From assembly GCA_013396915.1 (NCBI GenBank), contig VWZL01002032.1:16878-80877 (forward strand): DNA of 64,000 bases, read 5' to 3'. Positions 1-11,359 of the stretch are shown piece by piece; the first letter of the stretch is position 1; each line of letters opens with the position of its first letter. The stretch comes from Stercorarius parasiticus (Eukaryota; Chordata; Aves; Charadriiformes; Stercorariidae). The position numbers were made by a program, and so were the translations under genes. The notes under the pieces were generated by a model, which had not been told where the DNA came from, did no database searches, and saw nothing but the letters and a program-made list of their open reading frames with translations.

Positions 1-202
1 TCCGTGGCGAGGTCTCCGTGGCTGGGGACGGTGGGGCGCCGTAGTGAGGGCTCCGTAACCGGGGCTGTGGTGAGGGCTCTGGGGGCTACCAGCGTATGTG
101 GTGGCGGTGCTGTGGGCGCTGGCTGGCCGTGCTGCGAGGGGTGGTGGGCGGACGGGGGTGCCCGGCGGCCTCGCCGCCCTCCCTAGCCTCGTCCCGCAGC
201 TA

Positions 203-216
203 TCCCGCCGGCGGGA
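203..216. promoter_or_regulatory. Perfect GC palindrome, E2F-like dyad
   Basis: TCCCGCCGGCGGGA is a perfect 14-bp palindrome. Each half (GGCGGGA) resembles the core of an E2F site (GGCGGGAA). EMI1 is a known E2F target induced at G1/S, so an E2F-type dyad at the start of the gene is plausible. The last base is also the A of the ATG at 216. Binding is inferred, not shown. Confidence 0.35.
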
Positions 217-220
217 TGGA

Positions 221-331
221 ATGGGACCGGACGAGACGGCGGCGCATGGGCGGCCGCGGAGCGCCCCGGTCCCGCTGCCGAGCCGCGTGTGGGGCCCGTC
301 CCGCACTAGCAGGAGCGGGTCCGGGTCCGAG
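221..331 (+). CDS. FBXO5: FBXO5 exon 1, coding part (inferred)
   Basis: The ATG at 221 has G at -3 and G at +4. It opens a frame of 37 codons, rich in Pro, Arg and Ser, to GAG followed by GTGGGG at 332. That donor is weak at +4 and +6 but is followed by G-triplets, which often act as intronic splicing enhancers. The donor is in phase 0, as exon 2 requires, and the total becomes 448 residues against 447 in human. No GTGAG or GTAAG donor exists between 220 and 900. Alternatives are a non-coding first exon using a GTGAGG donor near 43 or 71, with translation from the Met at 1901. Confidence 0.45.
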
Positions 332-3300
332 GTGGGGTGGGGAGCGCAGCTCCCGCCGGCGGGCAGCGGCGGGCGGGGAGGCGCCGCGCCGCGCTGTCTC
401 CCGCCCGCCGGGCCACGCCGCCGGAGGGGGTCATCCCCCTACCGCGCTCCTGCCCGCCCCTCCGCCACCATTTTAGGGGAGAATCCCACAAAACGGGGGG
501 AGAGTGGAGACCCATCCCCACGAAGGCGCGGGGTCCGGGGCCGCGGCGTACGGCGGGTCCGGCGGCTGGTCTACCTGCCGCCCTCCCGGGCCGTTTTTGG
601 GCGTCGGGCGGGAGCAGCTTGACAGCGCCCGGGGGGCCCGCGGCTGACCCCGCTCCGGCGGGGGGTCGGGGCCGGCCGGGGCGCCCCGAAGAACGAGGAG
701 GAGGGGGACACGGACACGTTTGCCAATTCTGCATGGTTTCAACCCAAAAGCTCCCCTGCTCTCTCGCGCCGCGCAAGCGAGGGGGGAAGGGGAGAAGGAG
801 GCTTAGGGAGGGCTCGCCTTTCCCCCCCGGTTCACTCACATTGTACAAAGCCATAAGCGTATTTGCTCCTTTCTCCCACCAAATGTAGGGACGAAGAAGG
901 GACTTTTTTTTTTTTTTATTGAATCATTCACGAAATACGTTTTTCTAATGTATTTTTTCTAAAACGGCTGGAAGTGCTTAAATCCTTTAAAATACCTGCT
1001 CAAATGGGGAAACTTACTTTTCATATGGATTACAAAGCATGTTGAAAATTATTTTCCCTCTAGATTTAATACTTCAGAGATGGCTTCCTTCTTCCCTTCA
1101 GCCCTCGCCCATCCCCCCGCAATTGTTAATATAGATAGCACCACACTTCGGGGGGAGGGGAAGGAAACAGGGCAAAAAGCACCCAGTTTCCCTGTAATAT
1201 CTATCGACCTTCCACCCTCTTAAAAATCATGCTTGTAAGTACGCTGTGTTTCACTTTAACCATTGTTTAAGGGTTGCTGCTTTCCACTGTAATTTGCACA
1301 TGCATTGTAATTTACACATGCGTGTGAGCACTCACGTTTTTCCTGTGCCACTTGGCCTCCTCCCTCTTTAAAAATGCCAGATATCTGGCTGCATCAGCAG
1401 CGTTGCCTCGGCCCTTGGATGCAAACTTCAGGCTGCTCTGACCCAGCTATGGCACTGCAAGGGCCTGCTGTCACTCATGGACCCTCTGCCACTGGTGTCC
1501 CTAGAAGGGACCGCAAGTGTCCTGAGTATTAGGGTAAGAAGTGGAGACATCGGTGTCTCTAAAAGTAATCTGTACTGGTGGAATGGTGACAAAGTAAATC
1601 ATCCAGTCAGTTTTCTAGCCCCAGTTACATGCAGCATAAAGCTCAAATTTTGAGAAGATCTCGTATAGATTTAATGTGTGGCTGATCAGATTCTTAGTTC
1701 CACCAGTTGTCCGCGTTTTAGACCCTGGAGGGTGAGTTAGATAAAAGCTTAAAACTCGTAATGCAGAAGAAAGGTGTGGTTGGTTCTTTATAAGAAAAAG
1801 AATCTGTGATGCAGTTTATGCTGTGTTGTAATACTGTCCTTGTTGTTTCTTGCAGGATACAAACAAAATAATTAAATCAAACCTTAACCACTCTTTCAAA
1901 ATGAAACGCGATTTTGATTGTACGTCTCTTCCTGCTGGGTTTGCACCATTGAAGTCTGCTGTGGAGAAAACAAGACTGGAAGAATCCTGCTCCTTGAATT
2001 ATGAGGAAGGCTTTTGTAAAAGCTGTGCTGAAGACCATCAGAAAATACTTCTTAGTGACTCAAACCATGCGGCCACCAGAAATCTAGAACTTGAAGATGA
2101 AGGAAGACCTGTACATAACAAAGAAAATAAACAAGTAACCCAGATGCTTGATGAAGGTATCTATGAAATGGAGGCACTGGAAAACAGCAAATTTAATGAG
2201 GACAGTGGTTATTCCTCTATGTTGAGTAGCCAATACGCTGATGCAATAGAACATGATGATAGTATACCTTTGGCTGGGAATCTCTGTGGCACACCAAAGC
2301 ATTGTCTCAAGAACGAAAACCAAGCACAGCTTTCAAAGAAGACTTTGTTGCCAGTAATCCATTATGAAGAAATGATTTGTTCAACTTTGAAAAAAAGCAA
2401 AAGAAATCTCAAGTCTTGGGCTGTAGTGGACAGAATTGTTTTCAGGGGGAAGGTTGAACTTTGTAACCTAATTGGAAAGAAAATGGGATTAGACAGAATA
2501 GACATTCTTGCCGAACTCTTCCAAAAGAACCTGAAGCATATATTAGCAAATATCTTAAGGCATCTTGGTGAGATGGATTTAATAAAGTAAGTATATCGAT
2601 CTCATTGTATTTCATTGGGAAAGTAAACAACATAATCAGATGGCTTAAGAATGTTTTAGATATGGGGCTTGTGACATTGACAAAGACAATGGTTAGTATT
2701 ATATATTAATATACTGGAACGTGAACTGTTGATGTAAGCCATGGATAAGCCAAATATGGACAACGTGTCTTTTCCCTAGAAGGCAAATTAAAGACTACTA
2801 CTGTGAACATATCCCATCTTCTCCATGAAAGAAAAAGATTACATAGTTATTCCTACTCTTAAATAAAAAGCTTTTCCCTTTCCTAGGAGGTAACTGATAT
2901 GTTTGTATTGTCATTACAGTTTTGCCAAAGTCAGCACAACATGGCAGAAGATTCTACAAGAAGACAAATGGATTTTCCAAATGTATAGTAAAGCTGTGAA
3001 AAACCTTTCTGTAAGTTTCCACACTTGCTGGATATGTCAAGCCTAAACCACCAGTGTCTTTCTGCTGTTTCAGGACTCCTCCCAGCCTTAAGAGATCACA
3101 GAAGAGTTTGTTTGATTGAAAACTTTCTCTGAAGTGTCTCAGTGTGTCCTTTTAAGATGCCTGGTGGCGGGTGTTGCTAGTCACTCCACTGTTAGTGCAC
3201 AGACTCTCTTTGGAGCCCAAGGAAAGTTGACTGAGCAGGCTACCCAAGGAGAGATGTAGATGTAGATGTTCTTAGGAGCTTCCACATGTCTGTGTCACAG

Positions 3301-5764
3301 AGGAAGGCAGGAAGGAGCGGGTCAGTCCCAGCACCGCTGGCTGGGCAAGCCCTCGAGACTCTCAGTGGGGGTGCTCATCCATAAGGGAATGAGACTAAGA
3401 GAAACTACTCAGCTGCCTGTGCCATGCAGGTTCTCTGCTTGTACTTTCTAGCAACAGTCTCTGAAGTGCAGCACATTGGCCTCAGAAAACTGAAAAGCTT
3501 TTTGCATTATCAGCTACTCCTAGTGCCTATTTGTCCCACGAAATAAAAAAGATCCAAGATCCAACCACACTAGCATTGCACTTTACCGAGGAAGGACTCT
3601 TTTAAAATGTTCCGGGTGTTTTTATTCCTTGAGAGTCAATTAAACAAGGTTTAGGGTCAGCCACAGAATAAGGTGGTCAACTAGCTTGAATTTTGGGTAG
3701 CATTTTATGGTGCTAGCCTGTTGGGATGAAGCAGCTGGACACCACTAAACGTTCATCCCATAAAGTTTGATTTCCTCCCTGCCATTGTATGCTTTTTCTT
3801 AACCTGAACTGCAAACTTAAAAAATTAGTGGGAGGGGTTTACTTTTTCAGAGAGAAAACTTCAAGCATCCCTGTTCACTGTAAAGAATTACAAATATTAC
3901 TTTGTACTTTAAAACGTTGCGGTGACTAGGTTACATGCTCTACCTAAATAATTATGTGAATATGAAAGTCGATTGCATTATGTAATAGAAGATGGTTGTT
4001 TTTGATGGTCTGAACTAGTGGACTGTTCTACACATTTATAACAGTAGCAACTGAGAAAGCTAAGGTAAAATTAACATACTACTTGGTATGACGCTTTATT
4101 ATAGGAAACCTTCCAGTCAGGAGGACAGATCAAAAATAAGTTGTAGACTTCTATTAAACCGAAAGTCAGTATCCAGTAAGTCTCTTCTCAAATTTTATTC
4201 TTGTTTTTCTTTCATCAGAATGGCGCTAAGGCGTCAGAACATGCTGCAACAAGGGAGTTTGTTGTCTACCGAGCAGCTTTAGCTTCCATTCAGAAAGCAA
4301 CCCCACCAAACAACTTGAGTAAAAAAGGCACCAGATCCAAAGCATCTAAGAATCACAGCAGGCTCGTGGAGTTTTCTGAGGTAACTGGTGATTTCCATTC
4401 ATCTTTAATTTCTCATATGTTGTCTGGCCCACGATCAGCTTGTGAAGAGTATTTCTAAAAGTGGTGTCTCCAATTGGAAGTGCTTGTAACTCTTCACTAG
4501 TATGGCTGCCAGACTCCGCTTGTTGAGCATATTTTAAGACAACATCAGAAACAAAGTGGAGAATATTGGTACATACACTGAGATGTTCTACATCTTTTTT
4601 TCCACCCCCGCAGGTGCCTAGGAATCCTCAAAATGGCTTAGTGGGGTTCTTTTGGCTTAAATTTTGGCTTGGATAAGACATGAAAATGTTTAGTAGTTTC
4701 CTCTTAGTTTCCATGGGTTTATAACGAATCATGTTTCCCACATAGCAATCCCAGAAAAACTATCAATTTTGCTTCAACACTGATGGGCAATTATTTTTTT
4801 TTTTAAAGATAAAGACTAAGTAGTTCTTTTTTTTTTTTAATGGAACGAATGAATAATTCTGCTCATTCTATGCTTCTTTTTCAACTAATTATCTGACATA
4901 GAAATGTCTTTTTCTAACTTCATATTTATAAAGTGCCACACATTTGGAGTTGTTAACAACTGCTAACAGTGTAAGCTTCCCTTTACCTGGTTATTTTTCT
5001 GAAGCTTTCGTTTTTCCACATGTAAGTGCAGGTCTACATTGCAAATGTCTTATAAGACTTTTTAAAATGTTTATTGAAAGTCATTGTTTGTTAATAAGCA
5101 ATGTATTTTCTTAACTAGGAAAAGTTTTTACACTCAAGCTCCAAAGCCTGCAAATTGGTGCAATGAGAGAAGAAGGTATAATCACACTGGAAAGTATGAT
5201 CAAGCTGCTCTCATACTACTGTACAGCACTTTGTACCATTAGGAATCTGAAAGTTCAGCTGTACATTTAGTCTGCCCTTTAAATTTAAAATTTAAAGAAT
5301 TTTAAATTGGCTATCTCTGTCACAGTCCAAAGTACCCACAGTTACAGACCAATTATTCCCGTTCGATCTCCATCAGAATTTGGTACAACCAGAATTAGGC
5401 TGAAGCAGGAGTAGAAGTTACATGTTTTGTGGCACTTGGATAACATCAGGGAATATTTGGGGGGTGTGTTTACCCTCCACTCAAGATTTTCTTTATATGC
5501 TTTTTCCAACAGGCTGCCAAGACCTTGAAAAACACTGAAAGCCTTAAAGTCTGCCATCGCTGTGGCTCACCTGCAAAGTATGACTCCTATCTACAAAGAG
5601 CGACATGCAATCGTGAAAGCTGTAGCTTTGACTTCTGCACAAAGTGCATGTGCAGCTACCACAGCTCCAGTGACTGCATGAGTGGCAAAACAGTGAAACC
5701 CAGCTCTAAGCTAGGGCCACTTCCTGGGACTAAGAAAAGCAAACAGAATCTACGGCGATTGTGA
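221..5764 (+). CDS. FBXO5: FBXO5 / EMI1, F-box only protein 5, APC/C inhibitor (spliced, 5 exons)
   Basis: Proposed join 221-331, 1856-2586, 2920-3010, 4219-4380, 5513-5764, giving 448 residues (human EMI1 is 447). EMI1 restrains the anaphase-promoting complex in S and G2, stabilising cyclins and geminin, and is destroyed through SCF-betaTrCP in mitosis. Seen in the translation: a KEN box near residue 126; a DSGYSS betaTrCP-type phosphodegron at about 153-158; a conserved block LLPVIHYEEMICSTLKK; an F-box (about 245-300) across exons 2 and 3; a zinc-binding region with C379, C382, C397, C402, C407, C410, H415 and C420; and a C-terminal LRRL tail, which in human EMI1 blocks APC/C ubiquitin-chain elongation. 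All internal junctions have GT/AG ends and keep phase. Exons 2-5 are near certain; exon 1 and hence the start codon are inferred. An internal Met at 1901 would give a 396-residue form like the shorter human isoform. Confidence 0.93.
332..1855 (+). other. FBXO5 intron 1 (inferred left end)
   Basis: The left part is the rest of the CpG island; the right part is unremarkable AT-richer sequence with a T run at about 903-917. The acceptor TTGTTTCTTGCAG ends at 1855 and is strong. Two good but apparently unused donors (GGTAAGAAG near 1531 and GGTGAGTTAG near 1731) could serve alternative 5' exons. No repeat was recognised. Confidence 0.5.
1856..2586 (+). CDS. FBXO5: FBXO5 exon 2: N-terminal regulatory region and start of F-box
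   Basis: The exon is 731 nt, from AG at 1854-1855 to GTAAGT at 2587, phase 0 in and phase 2 out. It contains an internal Met at 1901 (MKRDFDC, aligning with human MKCDFNC), the KEN box codons at 2120-2128 within HNKEN, and the phosphodegron DSGYSS at 2201-2218. Toward its 3' end it encodes IGKKMGLDRIDILAELF, matching the human IGRKMGLECVDILSELF stretch that leads into the F-box. This is the large regulatory exon that holds the mitotic destruction signals. Confidence 0.95.
2920..3010 (+). CDS. FBXO5: FBXO5 exon 3: F-box C-terminal part
   Basis: The exon is 91 nt, from TTACAG at 2914-2919 to GTAAGT at 3011. Joined to the last two bases of exon 2 it reads NFAKVSTTWQKILQED, clearly matching human NVSKVSTTWKKILEDD in the F-box. 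Phase is 2 in and 0 out. It is too short to show as a long open frame but is secure from homology and splice sites. Intron 2 (2587-2919, 333 nt) holds nothing recognisable. Confidence 0.93.
3011..4218 (+). other. FBXO5 intron 3
   Basis: A 1.2 kb intron with donor GTAAGT and acceptor TTTCATCAG. A short direct repeat of GATGTA occurs near 3253-3270. No transposon family was recognised, and the 61-codon open frame at 3266-3451 has no homology I recognise. Confidence 0.8.
4219..4380 (+). CDS. FBXO5: FBXO5 exon 4: linker between F-box and zinc-binding region
   Basis: The exon is 162 nt (54 codons), phase 0 at both ends, from AG at 4217-4218 to GTAACT at 4381. It encodes ASEHAATREFVVYRAALASI, matching human SPHASTREYVMFRTPLASV, then a basic linker ending in FSE. 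Human EMI1 has the same FSE just before its zinc-binding exon. The linker is the least conserved part. Confidence 0.94.
4381..5512 (+). other. FBXO5 intron 4
   Basis: A 1.1 kb AT-rich intron with T-rich tracts near 4793 and 4828 and AT-only sequence around 5280-5306. The acceptor TTTTTCCAACAG ends at 5512. No repeat family or RNA gene was recognised. Confidence 0.8.
5513..5764 (+). CDS. FBXO5: FBXO5 exon 5: zinc-binding region and LRRL tail
   Basis: The exon carries 252 coding nt including the TGA at 5762-5764, entered in phase 0. It encodes the zinc-binding (IBR-like) region with C-x2-C, C-x4-C, C-x4-C-x2-C, x4-H and x4-C spacing, containing AKYDSYLQRATC (human AKYDCYLQRATC). It then encodes GPLPGTKKSKQNLRRL, nearly identical to the human end. 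The LRRL tail and zinc-binding region are the parts of EMI1 known to block APC/C activity. All metal ligands are present, so the protein looks functional. Confidence 0.97.
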   Translation, partial: AAKTLKNTESLKVCHRCGSPAKYDSYLQRATCNRESCSFDFCTKCMCSYHSSSDCMSGKTVKPSSKLGPLPGTKKSKQNLRRL

Positions 5765-6475
5765 TCCATCCATCCCTCCCAGTACAGATACTCAGGTGTC
5801 CCATAAAAGCCTTTTTAGGGTATGAACTTATCCACAAAGAAAATCAAGCAAAAACATGCTTTCTGCTATTCTGCATTTTTTAAAAAAGATTTAATTTTAT
5901 TATTCCTCTGTACTATTTGGTCATGTTCAAATTCCTAGGAATCATCATAAATATCCATTTAAAAAAGCCTTACTAATATCTCAATTTAAAATAGAATTCT
6001 GGATATGGATTCTAATAACATTTTAAATATTGTCCTGACAATTTGTCTGTTGTGTTCCAGTCTTCAAAACGCCCCACAGTAATATTGAACAAAACCAAAA
6101 AAATATTTTGGCAAGTAGCCTTCCAGGTGTAACCCCAGCAATTCTTGAATGCCAGAAGTGTAAACTGTATTTTATTTAAATGTTTACTCTTGTTCAAAAG
6201 TCTTTTAAAAACATTTCTAGTGAGAATGTCAATTGAAGTGAGTGAATTCTATGATTTTTCTTTTTCAAGGCTTTGCCTTAATTTTAAAATGTGAAAGTTC
6301 ATACTACCGTTTTCTCTGATGGTTTACCGTGTGGGAATCTACAGAATCTGTAGGTTTTCCTTGAACTGAGGTAATACCTTTTCCAACTTAAAAAAAGGAA
6401 AAAGTACTGTATCTTGACTAGAAAAATACTTTGCCGGTTTTTTCCAAATGATAAGATTTTTAATATTTGTATATT

Positions 6476-6483
6476 TGTAAATA
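6476..6483 (+). promoter_or_regulatory. Pumilio response element in FBXO5 3' UTR
   Basis: TGTAAATA matches the UGUANAUA consensus of PUM1/PUM2. It lies about 40 nt upstream of the polyadenylation signal, a typical place for functional sites. Function is inferred. Confidence 0.4.
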
Positions 6484-6522
6484 TACTTTAAATATTATTC
6501 ATGTTTGTCTTGTAAATGTGAA

Positions 6523-6528
6523 AATAAA
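6523..6528 (+). terminator. FBXO5: Polyadenylation signal of FBXO5 (AATAAA)
   Basis: Canonical AATAAA followed by T/GT-rich sequence (ACTGTTTTC, then TTGGTTGG) suited to a downstream element. It is the only strong signal after the stop codon at this distance. Confidence 0.8.
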
Positions 6529-6546
6529 TTACTGTTTTCAGGAACT

Positions 6547-9500
6547 TGGTTGGCAAACCTGTACTTGTTTATTTATCATCTTAAAAGGTTACTTTTTGTG
6601 CTCGTTTCTCATGTCTTCTAGTACATGCTTCTTAAAAACGTTGCTTTAACAAAGAGCAAATCTCCTGATTTTGTGTAAAAACGTACTGAATACATTCTCA
6701 CACTGTGTTCCTGCAGCTTACCTAAAGGCTCTTAGCAGTAATTGCTGATAGTTTCTGAACCAATGCATTCAATGGAAAATCTTCTGTTGGCTGAATTAAT
6801 GCTGCTGCTGCAGAACCAGCTCACTGTCAGTAAGTCTTAGCGATTCCGCAGCAAAGAAAGGCAAGCTTGCAAGAAAAGGACTGATCATTTTCCAGAAATG
6901 TCTGACGGTTGGGTGTTTTTTTCGTGTTAGTAAGTAGATAACAGACTGAGCAGCCAGCATTGTAGGTCCTGCTCCTTGAGCTGGGATAGCAGTTTTCCTG
7001 CTACTTTTCCTGCACTTGGGAAACTTTTCCTGCACTTGTTAATTTTGCATTTGTGACAGTGGTAGAAACAGTCGAGCAGCATCTCTAGTGTTCTGCTTTT
7101 ATGTGGTGAACTTAATCTCCTAACCTAAACCTGAGACTTAAAATAGGAGGCTGTCTGAGTAATATCTTCTGATGAAGAACTTTAATCCATAAATCTCTTG
7201 TCTGTTTAAATCCAATTTATGGATACGCTCAAGATCTGAGAATGAAGTACAAGTCTTCCGTCCTATTATACCTTATTCTGGTTACGAGACCATACCGCCT
7301 TTGCCAGCCAGTCCTGCCGGCCCAAAGATCGGGGGGTTTATAGGAAGTAGCAGCCCTCAACTACCGGCTATTGGTGTCTCCGGTATTGTTTGTGAGGTAT
7401 AGAAAAGGCAACGGTCAGGGGTTTGATATGCATGCCACCACTGTGAGCCTGTTTGTAGGTTGAGAACAGATAGATAAATATTATAAGCAAAATTAGTTAT
7501 AAAATTTCCATCTGTGTCTACTGAAATTCCTGTGTCCTAAAGAGCAGAGATGCCTTAATGTGATCTGGACAGAACTGCCCCTTTTGTACATCAATTTTGA
7601 GAGATGTGGCGCAGGCGTCCACACTCGGGCTGGTCTTGCAGAGTACGATACATCTTGAATTAAAATCTATGTGCCTGTTTCGGAGCTGAATGCGGAAGTT
7701 GCAAACTTAACAGGTTTACTTTTTCAGATTTGGAGTTTGCTAAGGGGAACTATCCACTCTCTAGTAGGCCTAAAAATTTGTACACGGAGAGTGAGGAACA
7801 GCTGTGCTTTTTCTTTTTTGCTTGTTTCCTGTTGAAATTTATCTACCCATGTAGAATTTGAGGAAAGTTCCTTGTTACCCCCAGATAAGGGGGAAGAATT
7901 GGATTACAAGGCTTCAGTGGTCACAGTTGGAGATGAACAATACGAAGAAGCAGACATTTTTCACTAACTTCTGAGTGATAAGGGGCAACTAACTTCTTCC
8001 TGAAACCTTGCTGCAATGGTCAGATTACTCTACTTCTAACACAACTTTGCCCAAGCTGTAATGGGTCTGCTGCAAACAATTGTGGCTGTTTCTTTCCTCT
8101 TGCCCGACCATTTTTGCCTTATCCTGATCCTCAGACCCTTGCCCTCCCAGCTTTAGTGTTAATAATCAGAATAGACATTCAAGATTGCAGCCTTCAACAG
8201 GTGGGTGACAGCTCCTTAAAGACCTTGACCTATTTTCAATGCTTTCAATTTTCTTAAGCAAAATTTCTATAGAGAAGCATGGGGATCTGTGGTGGCCATA
8301 TGGCTCTTTCTTCCATCGTGGTAATCTTGCCCAACTGTTGAAACCTTGCCCAACAATGCCGAGCGCTGGAGCTGTATGAAAACTATGCATCTTACTGTGA
8401 ATGGTCTCCACACCAACAGCTTCAGTGAATGGTGTATGGCAGAAAAAAACAGGACAATTGGTCTCCACCCTGGCATCTACTGCTGAGCAAGAAAACGGCT
8501 CCTTATGGAGAGTGGGGGTGTTGGAAGTTAGTACTAGAAAGTGCCCCAACCAGTGCTGAGGAGAGTGGTTTATGTGCTAAAAGTGGGAACAAAGTAGTAG
8601 ATGCAGATAGTTGTTAACGGCTGTGCTGAGCCTATCTTGAACCTGCCTTTGATGTGTAATCAATGTGAGAGCCTTACCTAAGGCAAGAGCATAGCACTTG
8701 CCATATGGAGATGAGTAGTCCCCAACTACAACCGCTGTGTTGTCAAAACCACTTTCAGACTCAGCAGTTGGCAGCCCCAGTGACATTGCAGGAACGTGAT
8801 AAGCTTCTTACCCATGTTACATACACCTTTCAGATCTACAGAGGGTGATAAATACCTGCAGGTTGACAGAGTCCCCTCTCTGGCTGGTGCAACAGAGTAC
8901 AGATTCCTCCCAGCTACTTGCTTATCTCTAGGCATGGCTCTGCATGGTGAGGAAAAGGGCGGGATGTTTCTCTGCTCCATAAATTGCCGTGGCTAGCAAC
9001 TGGTCCCCCTGACCTGAACAGCTATGGAGCCAGAACATTCCTGAACTTCATCCTCACCCTAGCTGGGAGGCAAGCAGAAGCAGGGGTTTAGGACCTGCTG
9101 AAATCAATATCGAATACCCACATTTTGCAGGTCTTCTCTCTTGCACTTAGGATTCTGTCCTGAAAAACCTGAGGAGCTGCTCAAGATACTTACACCTTTC
9201 TGCAAAGGCAATTCCAGCTGTCCCACCACAGCAACCAGAGAGGCTGGAGGGAAGTGTTAGGTAATGACGATTAATCCTATGATATACTCACTTGCAAAAA
9301 CAAGGACGAGTTTGTATAAACTTATCGAAGTAATTTATCCTCCAGCAGCAGCCTTTAAGGCTCCTTTGAGGACCGTGGGACGTGGGAAAATCAAAACAGA
9401 AAAAAATCCTTTTACTTCAGCTCTGCAACTGCTGGTGCCTTAGCACAGCACACGGCCCGGCTGTTCACCTCGGAGGTTTCTAACACGTGGCAAAACTGCA

Positions 9501-11359
9501 GCGGGTGTCAGATATGCTGTCACTAGCCAAAGGCTCCACCGCAAAGAAGTGATGTTTTAGCACGCTGAATGTTTTGTTTGACACAAAAAAAAAAAATTAA
9601 AACTCAAAGTTTTGGCAGTGATCACTCTCGAAAAATAAAGTCTGGCCTGACCCACAGAGTTTAAAAAAGCAATCTAGATTAAGATTGTGGCAAGAATTCT
9701 CTCCCCACCTCCCAAAATATCTACTCCTAAAGCCGAGGGCCGACAACCTTTTTTGAGGCAATTATACCGTAGTATAGAGATTTTAAAAAATAAAATATGT
9801 TGTGGAAAGGGAAAACCACAAGATGGTGCTCTTGATACACTGCATGAAGCCAAATTCATTGAGTTCCTTCTTGCTGTGTTCATGGAGAGGATATTTTCTC
9901 CACCACCACTGACTGTAGCCATCCATCTAGTTACTACAGTCACGGGTAATCACATTATAACTGTGATTAAAAGAACAAAACCCAAACCTTTAATTCAATT
10001 ACTGATCTTAATGTTTTTTTCAAACATATTTGTGTAGGATATGTACTTATTTGCAAAACTTAAAAAAATACATGTGCCTTCCATAAAAGCCGTATCCTGC
10101 TGCTAAATGCACATGCCTTCTTCAAGGAGTGACTTTGTGCCCTGAAAACATAACATTTATTTTGCCGGCCTTGTGCCGCTGTGGTGACAAGTGGAGAGTA
10201 AAGCCACCACTCCAAAGCAGTGGGTGCAAGCTGTCCCGTCAAGCTCTCATCGCACGTCTGGAGCAAGCAGCGAGTGAAGCTTTGCCCGGGTCGGATGTCG
10301 TGTTCCTGACCAACGGAGGTTTGGTGAACACCTCAGCCGGGCGACTGCTGTGGCGTGACCTGGACATGTCTTCTGGCAGAAGTTAATGGTGCTGACTTGC
10401 AAAATATCTCAAAGGCATAGCATGAATAGGTAAGGCAACTTCTCATACACTGCCTCTGCCATGGTAAGGAGGAGCTGGTGTCTTGAGCTGAAATGCCGTT
10501 ACCTGAATGCAAGGATGGACAGGGCAATTACTGTGATAGATGCTTGATTTTGGAATACACTTGCCGTGGTAGAAAAGATTCCCCCTCTACTACATTTAAA
10601 CTTTGGAGTAGAGGTTGAGGAGGTACACAGATGGACAACTGCCAGAATATGAGTCTTTACCTGATGATGAACAAATTGCCGTGTTAGGTCCACTCGAACA
10701 AGCCAAGGGCTTAGGAGGTATTTTGAGAAATTAAGATGCAAAAAAATTCAATTCCCTATGTTTGCTGACTGCTCTGCACGTTTTGACTTGGTGCCGGGGG
10801 GATATGGCGAGCCCTCCACAGCCCTGAGCCAGCCCATGATCCCAGGGATGGCCCTGAGGATGTCACCTGGATGAGCAGGTGCATGGCTGGGAAGTGGGAG
10901 GGAACCCTGCCCCTCCTCTGCCCTATTTTCCACCTCCTAAGTGCTGGGCTAGTTTTTGGGAGGCGCCAGAAGCGCTACTGCCCTTGGCTGGTGTAGCTGT
11001 GCCTGGCAAGGGGGAGGAGGAAGGCTGATGTCAGAGCAGGGGCTGCACCAGGGCACGTTGGGGAACAAAGGAAGGGTTGGGGAAGTCAGCTGGGGTGGCT
11101 GTAAGGCCCAGGGTGGGTGCAGGCTATGGCCTTTCAGTAGCTTAACACAGGCTGTTACATGCGTGTGTGTGCTGAAAAGCAAAGGCTGATGGATATTTGG
11201 TGCTACCTTGTAACCAGAGACAGTAACGGTGAATGCTGGCGTTGCATTAAATGGCCAAGTTACTCTGCCTCCTTCAGCTCATGTTGGACCCGCACTGAGA
11301 GCCTCATGAAAGTCGGCGTCAGCTCTAACCAAAAGTGTTTGCTGCAGGCGTATAAACTT
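6547..11359. other. Intergenic, no gene recognised
   Basis: Open frames on both strands (the longest is 127 codons at 8166-8549, minus) match no family I know and lack splice or codon signals. A mildly CpG-enriched stretch lies at about 10150-10370. A weak inverted pair around ATATTTT (9710-9730 and 9884-9900) was judged too imperfect to call a transposon. Confidence 0.6.

Larger units (their letters stand above)
1..890 (+). promoter_or_regulatory. FBXO5: CpG island promoter of FBXO5 (left edge cut)
   Basis: The first ~700 bases are very GC-rich and dense in CpG, with many GC-box-like CCGCCC/GGGCGG strings and no TATA box. Composition falls abruptly to ordinary AT-rich sequence after about 890. 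This is the normal form of a housekeeping or cell-cycle promoter and it lies just 5' of the FBXO5 coding exons. G-rich runs at about 25-95 and 332-343 could form G-quadruplex-like structure on the coding strand. The transcription start cannot be fixed from sequence alone; a start between about 100 and 215 would fit the proposed exon 1. The island may continue left of the window. Confidence 0.85.
5765..6546 (+). other. FBXO5: FBXO5 3' untranslated region
   Basis: About 780 nt of AU-rich sequence from the stop to just past the AATAAA at 6523. It contains a Pumilio-type UGUAAAUA at 6476. The end is set by the single good polyadenylation signal; the exact cleavage site is estimated. Confidence 0.8.

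Noticed and set aside
8166..8549. 127-codon minus-strand open frame
   Set aside because: No family resemblance, no exon signals and no CpG or promoter context.
9674..10037. Possible DNA-transposon fragment (CCGACAACCTTTTTTGAGG and an imperfect inverted ATATTTT pair)
   Set aside because: The resemblance to hAT termini is partial, with no matching second terminus or target duplication.
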